DNA of 29,535 nt from a virus. A program made the position numbers and the translations under genes. Of this stretch, positions 19,776 to 27,113 are shown piece after piece. Within the stretch, counting starts at the first letter, position 1; every line of letters begins with the position of its first letter. The stretch is from IMG/VR virus record IMGVR_UViG_3300008267_000249, positions 1 to 29,535 of that record. One strand, given 5' to 3'. The notes under the pieces are model-generated. The model worked only from the letters and a program-made list of their open reading frames with translations. It did not search any database and was not told the DNA's origin.

Positions 19776-21710
19776 ATGCAGAATCATTGGGTAATGGACT
19801 ATGAGACCATTACAAACTGCTTTGTTGCAGTTTTTGAACATTATAAGGAACAGCGACGTAAGGTCTTTGTTGTACACCACCTGGCAGACCGGTCCCAGTT
19901 TGATGACCTGGTCAGCTTTTTGCTGGATAACCAAAGCAAAGAAGAGTGGCACATCTCTTACAACGGTCTGGCATTTGACGCACAGATCACCGAGTTTATC
20001 CTGGCAAACTACGAGAACTGGCGCGACCTTTCTAACGAAGAGATCGCAGCTACTATTAAACGATACGCGACGTACGTAATCAACCGTCAGCGCGACGAAC
20101 TACCGGACTACCCGGAGTGGAAACTCTCCATCAAGCAGATTGACCTGTTCAAAATGAACCACTGGGACAACGTTGCCAAGCGCAGCGGTCTGAAGTGGAT
20201 CCAGTACGCTATGGACTGGGGTAATGTCGAGGACATGCCGCATCCGCACGACCAGGATGTAACCACCCTGGAAGTACTAGAACAGGTAGTGAGCTATTGT
20301 ATCAACGACGTACAGTCCACCAAACAGATCCTGGTTCAAAGCAAGGAACAACTGGGACTTCGTAAAGCACTTACCGAAGAATATGGTATTAACCTGTTCA
20401 GTGCTTCCGAGACCCGTATCTCTAAGGAACTGTTTGCTCATTTCCTTTCCCAGCGTACCGGTATATCCAAGTATGACCTGAAGAAGATGCGTACCTCCCG
20501 CACCCACGTGGCACTGGAGGAGTGCATATTTGACTATGTTCAGTTTGATACCCCTGTATTCAATGACCTGCTTAGTTTTTTCAGGGGTAAGGTAGTCACC
20601 GAGACCAAAGGTGCCGTGAACTATAAGCTGACCTACAAAGGTATGGACGTGTACTACGGACTAGGCGGGGTGCACGGGGCAAAAGACCCTGGTATCTATG
20701 AAGCCAAAGAAGGGTACACCATTATGACCTCAGATGTTACCAGCTTCTACCCCAACCTGGCGATCCGCAACAAACTGGCACCCGCGCACCTGAACCGTGA
20801 TCATTTCTGTGACCTGTACGAATGGTTCTTTGAAGAACGCAAGAAGTATCCCAAGAGCGATCCCAAGAACTACGTGTACAAGATCATCCTGAACTCTACG
20901 TACGGGCTGAGTAATGATGAGAACTCTTTTCTCTATGACCCTAAGTTTACCATGTCAATCACCATTAACGGACAGCTGCTCTTAAGTAAACTGTTCGAGA
21001 TGCTGGCAGAAGGTATCCCGGGTGCGGTTCCCATTATGATCAACACCGATGGTCTGGAGATGATGATCCCCACCTGCTTTAAGGAAAAGTACATGGAGAT
21101 CTGTAAGGAGTGGGAACAGATGACCCGGCTGGAGCTGGAACATTCCCAGTACCGCAAGATCATCCTGGCAGACGTGAACAACTACATTGCTGTCTTCGAG
21201 AACCCGGACAAAAAACCCAAGTGCAAAGGACGTTTTGAGTGGGAGGACCTGCATGATAAAAAGGTCGCTTCCCTACACAAGAACAAATCCTTCCTGGTGA
21301 TCCCCAAAGCGATCTACCAGTATTTTGTACACGGGGTGATGCCCGAGGACTTCCTGGATCAGAACCAAAGTATCTATGATTACTGTGGTGGGGTCAAGGT
21401 CAAAAGCAACTGGACTCTTTATGGTATTACCACGGAAGGGGGTGCCTTGAGCGAACACGAACTGCAAAAGGTTAACCGCTATTACATTTCCTACGGAGGT
21501 TACAAGCTGGTCAAGCGCAACAGAGACGATGGTCGCGAAATCCAGATAGAGTCCGGTAAGTGGATGCAGACGATCTTAAACCAGATCACCGAGACCACTA
21601 CCGATCACTATGACATCAACAAAGAATATTACCTGCAACGCATATACAAGGAGATCAACAATATCTCCCGCGTAGCAGAACGATCCTTCACACAACTATC
21701 CCTTTTTTAA
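19776..21710 (+). CDS. DNA polymerase, family B, with 3'-5' exonuclease
   Basis: 644 residues. Exonuclease motifs: MDYET (D8, E10), ISYNGLAFD (N63, D68) and YCINDVQ (Y174, D178). Polymerase motifs: A TSDVTSFYPNL (D320), B KIILNSTYG (K369, N373, Y376) and C MINTDGLEM (N423, D425). Motif C has Asn where most family B enzymes have the first Asp of DTD; I recall the same NTDG in PolB of crAss-like phages. At 644 residues it is compact. It copies the phage genome with proofreading; protein-primed use is possible given the size, but a separate primase is encoded at 15780. Confidence 0.93.
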   Translation: MQNHWVMDYETITNCFVAVFEHYKEQRRKVFVVHHLADRSQFDDLVSFLLDNQSKEEWHISYNGLAFDAQITEFILANYENWRDLSNEEIAATIKRYATYVINRQRDELPDYPEWKLSIKQIDLFKMNHWDNVAKRSGLKWIQYAMDWGNVEDMPHPHDQDVTTLEVLEQVVSYCINDVQSTKQILVQSKEQLGLRKALTEEYGINLFSASETRISKELFAHFLSQRTGISKYDLKKMRTSRTHVALEECIFDYVQFDTPVFNDLLSFFRGKVVTETKGAVNYKLTYKGMDVYYGLGGVHGAKDPGIYEAKEGYTIMTSDVTSFYPNLAIRNKLAPAHLNRDHFCDLYEWFFEERKKYPKSDPKNYVYKIILNSTYGLSNDENSFLYDPKFTMSITINGQLLLSKLFEMLAEGIPGAVPIMINTDGLEMMIPTCFKEKYMEICKEWEQMTRLELEHSQYRKIILADVNNYIAVFENPDKKPKCKGRFEWEDLHDKKVASLHKNKSFLVIPKAIYQYFVHGVMPEDFLDQNQSIYDYCGGVKVKSNWTLYGITTEGGALSEHELQKVNRYYISYGGYKLVKRNRDDGREIQIESGKWMQTILNQITETTTDHYDINKEYYLQRIYKEINNISRVAERSFTQLSLF

Positions 21711-21712
21711 TT

Positions 21713-22570
21713 ATGCAAACCGCACTAGACTTTGCAGCAGATATGCCTGCAGTTACAGACACCGCGTTATACAAACTACAGACCGCTCCCATTCCGGAGC
21801 GTACAGACAGCTACACCCCGATTGCCCACGGGACTATTATTGAATCAACTCAGCAGTTGCTGAAAAACATGAACTTCAAAATCACCCGCACCCAGTACCG
21901 CGCTTCCACAGACGGGATGATTGGTCAAGGTGAGTACCACATCCAGTACGGTAACGACACCGAAATGGGACTGATGCTTGCCTGGCAGAACTCCTACAAC
22001 AAAACCACCTCGTTTAAGTATGCCATCGGAGCGCACGTGTTTGTCTGCGCCAATGGTATGGTTGCAGGTGACCTGGCGTCTTACCGTCGTAAGCATACCG
22101 GGAGTGCGGACCAGGAAGCCTTTGAACAAATCTACATGCAGATCACTGAAGCCAAAAGCATCTTTGATAAACTCATTACAGACCGCGAGCAGCTCAAGCC
22201 CATCGGACTATCTGAGCGCGAGATCGCAGAGATCATGGGACGCTTGTATGTAGAAAAGCAGATCATCACCTCCACGCAGCTCAACATCATGAAGCGCGAA
22301 CTGGAAAAACCCAGCTTTGACTACGGGGTACCTGGTAACAGTGCCTGGTCGCTGTATAACTACGCTACCCACTCGTTTAAAGAGGACAACCCGCGTAACT
22401 GGATCAAACGCCACGTAGACCTGCACGATTTCTTTGGTGACCATTTCCAACTGGAAGGGTATACACCAGCTGACCCACAGCCCCAGGTATTTACCATGGA
22501 ACAACCCATAGGTGAACTGGTACTTGCTGGTTCCAGAGATTCGGTAGACGATATGCTCGACATGTTTTAA
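21713..22570 (+). CDS. DUF932 family protein
   Basis: 285 residues. YRASTDGMIGQGEYHIQYG, LMLAWQNSYNKTTSFKYAIG and AHVFVCANGMVAGD match the core of DUF932 (phage/plasmid-like protein, related to TIGR03299). C-terminal segments SAWSLYNYATHSFKE, RNWIKRHVDLHDFF are also typical. Function unknown; members often sit beside replication or recombination genes. Two bases follow PolB's stop and a hairpin ends the unit. Confidence 0.85.
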   Translation: MQTALDFAADMPAVTDTALYKLQTAPIPERTDSYTPIAHGTIIESTQQLLKNMNFKITRTQYRASTDGMIGQGEYHIQYGNDTEMGLMLAWQNSYNKTTSFKYAIGAHVFVCANGMVAGDLASYRRKHTGSADQEAFEQIYMQITEAKSIFDKLITDREQLKPIGLSEREIAEIMGRLYVEKQIITSTQLNIMKRELEKPSFDYGVPGNSAWSLYNYATHSFKEDNPRNWIKRHVDLHDFFGDHFQLEGYTPADPQPQVFTMEQPIGELVLAGSRDSVDDMLDMF

Positions 22571-22576
22571 TATCAA

Positions 22577-22612
22577 GAGGGTGCTCTTACAGACCGGAGC
22601 ACCCTCCTATTT
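22577..22612 (+). terminator. Terminator after the DUF932 gene
   Basis: Perfect 10-bp stem GAGGGTGCTC / GAGCACCCTC (22577-22586, 22597-22606) followed by CTATTTATTT, a poor T run. Probably a terminator; the next gene begins eight bases later. Confidence 0.75.
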
Positions 22613-22619
22613 ATTTGTT

Positions 22620-22958
22620 ATGGTTGAAAGTCAAGAAAGACTTGGAGAACTAGTACAATACCTGTTATACCACTTTAAAAGTATACAGGTCCGCATGCTG
22701 TGGTCTACCCATGATTTTAAGGGAGACAGTAAACAACGCATAAACAAAGCAATCAACAAGGTTAAGCTGGCTATTGATGACGTGTGTAACCTGACCGACA
22801 ACCAAGAAGTGATCCGTAAGATCAAGCAAGAACTGGACAAAGCAGACCTGGTCTATTACATGACCCTGACTGAGCAATTATTCGATCTGCCTGCAGACGA
22901 TCTGCAGGAGGTCACCGACATTATTGACGAATACCTAAAAAACAAATACAATATGTGA
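22620..22958 (+). CDS. Helical hypothetical protein
   Basis: 112 residues from ATG 22620; the frame opens at a GTG upstream inside the terminator, which is less likely. Almost all helical with charged heptads (KQRINKAINKVKLAIDDVCN, KIKQELDKADLVYYM). It ends in a TGATG overlap with the next gene. Not recognised. Confidence 0.66.
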   Translation: MVESQERLGELVQYLLYHFKSIQVRMLWSTHDFKGDSKQRINKAINKVKLAIDDVCNLTDNQEVIRKIKQELDKADLVYYMTLTEQLFDLPADDLQEVTDIIDEYLKNKYNM

Positions 22959-23278
22959 TGAACACCGAGCGAGTAAAATGTAGTGCTACCGGTAAACGCC
23001 GTTTTGCTACCCAAGGGGAAGCAAAGTCTGCCATCGTAGCAATACACGCTTATAATTCAGGGTCGCATCGCAAGCGACACAAGGGTAAATCTACCCTTTC
23101 CCGGGTATACCGCTGTGCACATTGCAAGGGATACCACCTGACATCTATGGAATACCGGTCTCACCGCCGCTATACCAAAGACAAACAATCCAAAGAGTTC
23201 CGTGAACTGGTAATCACCCCAGAGCAGGCGCAAGAATGGAAAAAAGATTCTTTACCCTTTCCAAATAAAGACCTATGA
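22958..23278 (+). CDS. Small zinc-ribbon protein
   Basis: 106 residues from ATG 22958 (a GTG at 22955 would add one residue). C8 in VKCSATGKRRFAT and the later pair in YRCAHCKGYHLTS, with His in the same segment, form a likely zinc site. The region between is basic (SGSHRKRHKGKS). Short proteins of this 'CxxxGKxxFxTxxEA' type are common in phages and probably bind nucleic acid. It is coupled to the kinase gene by an ATGA overlap. Confidence 0.75.
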   Translation: MNTERVKCSATGKRRFATQGEAKSAIVAIHAYNSGSHRKRHKGKSTLSRVYRCAHCKGYHLTSMEYRSHRRYTKDKQSKEFRELVITPEQAQEWKKDSLPFPNKDL

Positions 23279-23973
23279 TTATTGCACTAAACGGTTATGC
23301 AGGCAGCGGTAAAGACACCGTTGCTGCTATCATCCAGTACTTAAAGTGTGCCAACCGGGGTGCTCTTACCCTGGACGATGTACTAAAAGAATATTCCTCC
23401 CACGAGTGGTGGCTAGAAGACCAGTCCGGGTGGGAGATCAAAAAGTTTGCAGGTAAACTAAAACAAATTGCTGCACTGCTTTTAGGAGTATCTGAAGACA
23501 AGTTCGAGGACCAGGAGTATAAACACCGGGTACTCGGTCACGAGTGGTGGACACATTGCGATGAAGGGTATACTCCTATGACTGTACGGGACTTCCTGCA
23601 AAAGCTGGGTACTGATGGACTACGCACCGGGCTGCACACGGATACCTGGGTCAACGCCCTGATGGCAGACTACAAACCCAAAGAGACCTGGTATGTCCGC
23701 AAAGACACCGGTAATATGGAACGCTATGTAGATGATACCCTTCCTAACTGGGTCATCACGGACTGCCGGTTTCCCAACGAAGCTAAAGCAGTTAAAGACA
23801 AAGGTGGTCTGGTCATTCGCATCGACCGGCTGGGAGTAGGTCCGGTAAACGGACATGTCTCTGAGACGGCGCTGGACGACTATGCCTTTGACTACAAGAT
23901 CTGTAACGGGTCTGACTTGGAAGCCCTGGCATTTACTGTACAAAATATCCTACTTAAAGAAAGACTATTATGA
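23275..23973 (+). CDS. Deoxynucleoside monophosphate kinase
   Basis: 232 residues. P-loop NGYAGSGKDT at the N-terminus (6-15, K13), KFAGKLKQIAALLLG at about 60-74, DFLQKLGTDGLRTGLHTDTW in the middle and WVITDCRFPNEAKAV near 155-175. These match the T4 gp1-type dNMP kinase family. It phosphorylates dNMPs from degraded host DNA to dNDPs for phage DNA synthesis. Confidence 0.87.
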   Translation: MIIALNGYAGSGKDTVAAIIQYLKCANRGALTLDDVLKEYSSHEWWLEDQSGWEIKKFAGKLKQIAALLLGVSEDKFEDQEYKHRVLGHEWWTHCDEGYTPMTVRDFLQKLGTDGLRTGLHTDTWVNALMADYKPKETWYVRKDTGNMERYVDDTLPNWVITDCRFPNEAKAVKDKGGLVIRIDRLGVGPVNGHVSETALDDYAFDYKICNGSDLEALAFTVQNILLKERLL

Positions 23974-24254
23974 TCACTGTAGAACTATCTGAAGACCTGA
24001 TCCTGTCAACTGGTAACGATGCAGACCTGGGTGCTATGGTACGCACCTTGTACTACGCTAAAAAAGAACCCAGTGTTAAAATGATCGACCCACCAGCAGG
24101 TTGGCGGTACGGGTTTCCCAAACCAATACCTGAGGAAGTAACGGACACTACCCAGTGGTTGTTGAACAACGGCTATCCGCAGGAAGAAATTGACCGGTAC
24201 GCAGAACATTTCTTCTGCCGCTACTGGTTTGAACCCGTCAAACTATCATCATGA
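23970..24254 (+). CDS. Hypothetical phage protein
   Basis: 94 residues, acidic start, with GWRYGFPKPIPEEVTDTTQW in the centre, a motif recurrent in small phage proteins from memory, and a helix-aromatic end (YAEHFFCRYWFEPV). It overlaps both neighbours by ATGA. Unknown role. Confidence 0.68.
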   Translation: MITVELSEDLILSTGNDADLGAMVRTLYYAKKEPSVKMIDPPAGWRYGFPKPIPEEVTDTTQWLLNNGYPQEEIDRYAEHFFCRYWFEPVKLSS

Positions 24255-24478
24255 GCAACACAAGTATTTTTATAGAACCGGAAGCTTTTTCTTCGACCCA
24301 CTTTTATGCGGGTCAGTACACCGAAAACAACCAGGAGTATGGTTTTACCCTGGCGGTCACCCACGACATGGACAACGGGATGGTTCTTTCTACGGAAATC
24401 ACCTGGATCGATGACACACCCGACAACACCGCAGAAGCAGAAGAAAAAATCTTAGAAGACTACTACACATTTATCTGA
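24251..24478 (+). CDS. Hypothetical small acidic protein
   Basis: 75 residues, beta-rich start then an acidic helix (DNTAEAEEKILEDYYTFI). Coupled to the previous gene by ATGA and one base from the DUF6915 gene. No family recognised. Confidence 0.62.
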   Translation: MSNTSIFIEPEAFSSTHFYAGQYTENNQEYGFTLAVTHDMDNGMVLSTEITWIDDTPDNTAEAEEKILEDYYTFI

Positions 24479-24479
24479 T

Positions 24480-24875
24480 ATGTCACACCCCTACCATCAT
24501 TCCATCTCCTCCGCGCGCAAGTTCGGAGGCAGATGGGAAGACTATATAAAGATTCACAGCTGGTTCGATGAAACCAAAGCACACTACCCTGACATGCGCC
24601 ACCGCGCTCTTCGTCACCACGCAGAAGGTATCTTCTGGTGCGAGAAGGAATTCGGGTACGTCATCACTAACTCAGACGGTAAACAAATACCGGTCCGCGC
24701 GATCGGTGAGCAACACCTTACTGAAGACATCGGACACATTCCTACCATCAAAGACTACCTGGACTGTATGGACCAGAAAGGCTGGATGTTTAAACCCGGC
24801 GAGGGACGTAAGATTCTTCGAGACATCAACGAACAAAAATTAGACTACGTAAAAACTTTAGAACATGTCAACTAA
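24480..24875 (+). CDS. DUF6915 family protein
   Basis: 131 residues. HPYHHSISSARKFGGRWEDY, IHSWFDETKAHYPDMRHRAL, RHHAEGIFWCEKEFG and IGEQHLTEDIGHIPTIKDYL fit the DUF6915 pattern, a His-rich protein of unknown function in many bacteria and phages. The many conserved His, Asp and Glu suggest a metal site. It overlaps the next gene by 11 bases. Confidence 0.82.
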   Translation: MSHPYHHSISSARKFGGRWEDYIKIHSWFDETKAHYPDMRHRALRHHAEGIFWCEKEFGYVITNSDGKQIPVRAIGEQHLTEDIGHIPTIKDYLDCMDQKGWMFKPGEGRKILRDINEQKLDYVKTLEHVN

Positions 24876-25578
24876 AACTAAGGGGAAAACCAAAAAAATA
24901 CTGACTCCCCCTCAAAACATCATTGAATACTTTAACAAGTTAGACGAAGAAGGAAAAGAAATACACCTGCACTGGGACGGTGGTGGTGACTCCGGGTGGG
25001 TCACCTTAAATATAGACGGTAAAGAGTTTGACGATTACGGGAGCAGAGAAGGCAGCTTTGAACGCCAGCTGATCGACTTTTGCTACGATGTACTAGACTA
25101 CGGGTCTTGGGCAGGAGAGTTTTCTGCAAACGGTGATGCACACTACGACCGCAACCAGCAGGCTTTTATAGGTACCGACTATTACAGTGAAGATGATACT
25201 GATCAAACACCTTGTAATATAGAAATTGCTATCCCCGAAGCTATCTGGTTTGACTCCCTGGAGATTAGTATTGAAGACGAAGGAACGGTTACTGCTGACC
25301 TGGTAGTCAAAAATGGTTTTACCACCCCTGAACACGAGCAGCAAATCTCAGAACTGGAAGACAGCATCCACGAAAAAGTACAGGACGAAATTGATAAGTA
25401 TAGTGACGAGCATGAGTTTCGTTCGCTGTATGAAGAGTTTGATATTGCCCGTCACCTTTTCCAGAAAAAAGGGGACATGCTGGTATATACCATCACCTCT
25501 TTACCAATGGGTACTACCCAAACCACAGAAAAAGACATATTCATTGACCTAACTGAAATAGCAGATGTCCAAGACTGA
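24865..25578 (+). CDS. Hypothetical acidic protein, DUF6878-like
   Basis: 237 residues, very acidic. The segment IHLHWDGGGDSGWVTLNIDG followed by VLDYGSWAGEFSANGDAHYD recalls DUF6878-type proteins ('DGGGDSG'). The centre is beta-rich, a helix follows at about 170-205 and the end is again strands (MLVYTITSLPMGTTQTTEKD). Function unknown. Overlaps the next gene by 14 bases. Confidence 0.68.
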   Translation: MSTKTKGKTKKILTPPQNIIEYFNKLDEEGKEIHLHWDGGGDSGWVTLNIDGKEFDDYGSREGSFERQLIDFCYDVLDYGSWAGEFSANGDAHYDRNQQAFIGTDYYSEDDTDQTPCNIEIAIPEAIWFDSLEISIEDEGTVTADLVVKNGFTTPEHEQQISELEDSIHEKVQDEIDKYSDEHEFRSLYEEFDIARHLFQKKGDMLVYTITSLPMGTTQTTEKDIFIDLTEIADVQD

Positions 25579-26314
25579 TACCTCCGTATATAAAGATTTT
25601 TCAAACTACACCTACAATGTAAACGGTACTTCAAAATTGTCGCTGACCGAAGCGCTTCGTCTTTGGAAAGCCAAGTACCCGGAGTTTATAGACTTTAAAA
25701 AAGACGTGATCACGCACCCCGGACTTCATGAGTTCGGGGACTTTGTCCGCGAAATGTGGGACAGTATAGAACCTGTCAATGTAAAAGAAGCACTGAGCCA
25801 GACCAACACAGAGACCCGCCGGTTGTACTTTGACTGCATCGGGGTACGTAAACTGTTTGCAGAACTTGAACCGGAGCTGATGGACCGGCAGGTCATAAAA
25901 AAGAAACGTACCCGCTGGGACGACAACAACGACCCTTACGAGTACGAGTTCGAGGATGTCTACGAACTCTACCGGATCAAGGGCACCAAGATGTTTGACA
26001 AGAACCGCTGGGGACAGGAACCCAACGATGTTTACGCGGTGCGCTGCTGGTGTACGACCACTAACCGGGAGTACTGGCTCTATGTAAACATGGAAGCAGC
26101 TACCGGTCATCGCTGGTTATCGGACATCCAAAAGGCTCAGTGGGACGCTATCCGCGCTATTGCCTGGACTATTCGTATCGATGTAACCAACCCGGAAAGA
26201 ATCTACCGTCAGGGTGACATCATTGTAGTCAAGGAGGGTAAAGACTCCAAACACAGCAGCACTTACCACCTGGATAAAGAACAGTACCTGCAGCTGATGT
26301 ACTCAGAAACATAG
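25565..26314 (+). CDS. Conserved hypothetical protein, paired with the 26387 gene
   Basis: 249 residues. Helical first half (SLTEALRLWKAKYPEFIDFK, VREMWDSIEPVN) and a mixed second half (YAVRCWCTTTNREYWLYVNM, AIAWTIRIDVTNPE) ending RIYRQGDIIVVKEGK and HLDKEQYLQLM. The 'RQGDxxV' ending next to a small 'GExxGHxH' protein is a recurring arrangement in phages and bacteria, as far as I recall. No catalytic motif. The call rests on length, composition and operon position. Confidence 0.68.
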   Translation: MSKTDTSVYKDFSNYTYNVNGTSKLSLTEALRLWKAKYPEFIDFKKDVITHPGLHEFGDFVREMWDSIEPVNVKEALSQTNTETRRLYFDCIGVRKLFAELEPELMDRQVIKKKRTRWDDNNDPYEYEFEDVYELYRIKGTKMFDKNRWGQEPNDVYAVRCWCTTTNREYWLYVNMEAATGHRWLSDIQKAQWDAIRAIAWTIRIDVTNPERIYRQGDIIVVKEGKDSKHSSTYHLDKEQYLQLMYSET

Positions 26315-26336
26315 TCCACAGCTTACTCACAGCAGA

Positions 26337-26350
26337 TCTACAAGTGTAGA
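26337..26350. promoter_or_regulatory. Perfect inverted repeat TCTACA-AG-TGTAGA
   Basis: TCTACA (26337-26342) and TGTAGA (26345-26350) form a perfect inverted repeat, extended by AG/CT outside one mismatch. It lies in the 72-base gap before the 26387 gene and shares TGTAGA with other gaps (2015, 10930, 12454, 12499, 19263). A regulator site or a small hairpin is possible. Confidence 0.4.
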
Positions 26351-26386
26351 CCTTTCACTAATTTAGAAACCTCTCAAGCAAACCTC

Positions 26387-26632
26387 ATGAAAAAAGCAAA
26401 ACGCATTGTGCTGGGCGAAGGAGAAATCGTCGGGCACAAGCACATCCTGGAATCTTCCCGGGACATCAGTTACAAAGAAGAAAACGACAGCATCAGCTTT
26501 ATGTTGAACAGCATGGGTATCCTTACTCATGACGAGCATGACCGCATGGTACTGGAACCCGGTAGCTACCGGTCCTACAACCAGGTCGAGTTTAACCCGT
26601 TTGACCAAACCGTCAGCCGGGTATTTGACTAA
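26387..26632 (+). CDS. Small 'GEIVGHKH' protein, conserved hypothetical
   Basis: 81 residues. LGEGEIVGHKHILE at the start, SMGILTHDEHDRMVLEPGSY in the middle and an end with FNPFDQTVSRVFD. The pattern (GHxH, then THxEHxxxxLxPGxY) recurs in small proteins encoded next to genes like the one at 25565. Several His, Asp and Glu could bind metal. A terminator follows. Confidence 0.75.
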   Translation: MKKAKRIVLGEGEIVGHKHILESSRDISYKEENDSISFMLNSMGILTHDEHDRMVLEPGSYRSYNQVEFNPFDQTVSRVFD

Positions 26633-26650
26633 TAACCAAACCAACAAAAA

Positions 26651-26680
26651 AGGGAGGGGGCGCAATCACCCCTCCCTCTT
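26651..26680 (+). terminator. Terminator after the 26387 gene
   Basis: Perfect 9-bp stem AGGGAGGGG / CCCCTCCCT (26651-26659, 26669-26677), then CTTTT. An A run before the stem would also give a T run on the other strand. Confidence 0.85.
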
Positions 26681-26687
26681 TTACACT

Positions 26688-26900
26688 ATGAAGCTAGACG
26701 TATTTGGATTTGACGACCTATGTGTTAAGGTCTATGACCCTGCTACGAAAACACTGCTGAAGACCTATAAAACCAAGACCCAGGCAGCCAACTACCTGGG
26801 ACTTACTATGGACCAGGTCAGCAAGGCTTGCAGAAGCCGGACCCGGCGTTATTCCCCTACCCTTCAAAAGGAGGTTGCTTTACGCATCTCCAAAAACTAA
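26688..26900 (+). CDS. Small HTH-like DNA-binding protein
   Basis: 70 residues from ATG 26688; the frame opens much further upstream but across the terminator and the previous gene. VKVYDPATKTLLKTYKTKT is followed by QAANYLGLTMDQVSKACRSR, a helix-turn-helix like NUMOD1 or MerR-style modules that occur in phage nucleases and regulators. The end is basic. Probably a small regulator; its target is unknown. Confidence 0.68.
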   Translation: MKLDVFGFDDLCVKVYDPATKTLLKTYKTKTQAANYLGLTMDQVSKACRSRTRRYSPTLQKEVALRISKN

Positions 26901-26903
26901 CCC

Positions 26904-27113
26904 ATGAAAATAGATGTTGAGTTTGTACTGCTGGACCCCAGTAAAGTATTGCTGGGATTGTCTTACCAAAAGTCAATGATGTTCGAATCCATCCACGACG
27001 AGGAAAATGTCCCCATCGATGAGCAAAACGAGGTGGTTTACCGCGCTCACGTCTACTCCATCGGGTTCTTCTTTTTCTATATCAACCTGATGTTCTTTAC
27101 GGAGCTGGACTGA
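26904..27113 (+). CDS. Hypothetical protein ending the rightward early region
   Basis: 69 residues, beta-rich (MKIDVEFVLLDPSKVLLGLS) with a hydrophobic, aromatic C-terminal segment (SIGFFFFYINLMFFTELD). Its stop codon abuts the stop of the leftward giant gene with no spacer. Small 'GxSY...' proteins of this kind are frequent in Bacteroidota phages. Function unknown. Confidence 0.66.
   Translation: MKIDVEFVLLDPSKVLLGLSYQKSMMFESIHDEENVPIDEQNEVVYRAHVYSIGFFFFYINLMFFTELD

Noticed and set aside
26311-26334. Two DnaA-box-like stretches (TAGTCCACA, TTACTCACA)
   Set aside because: Each differs from the consensus at two positions; without further copies or context this is not above chance.
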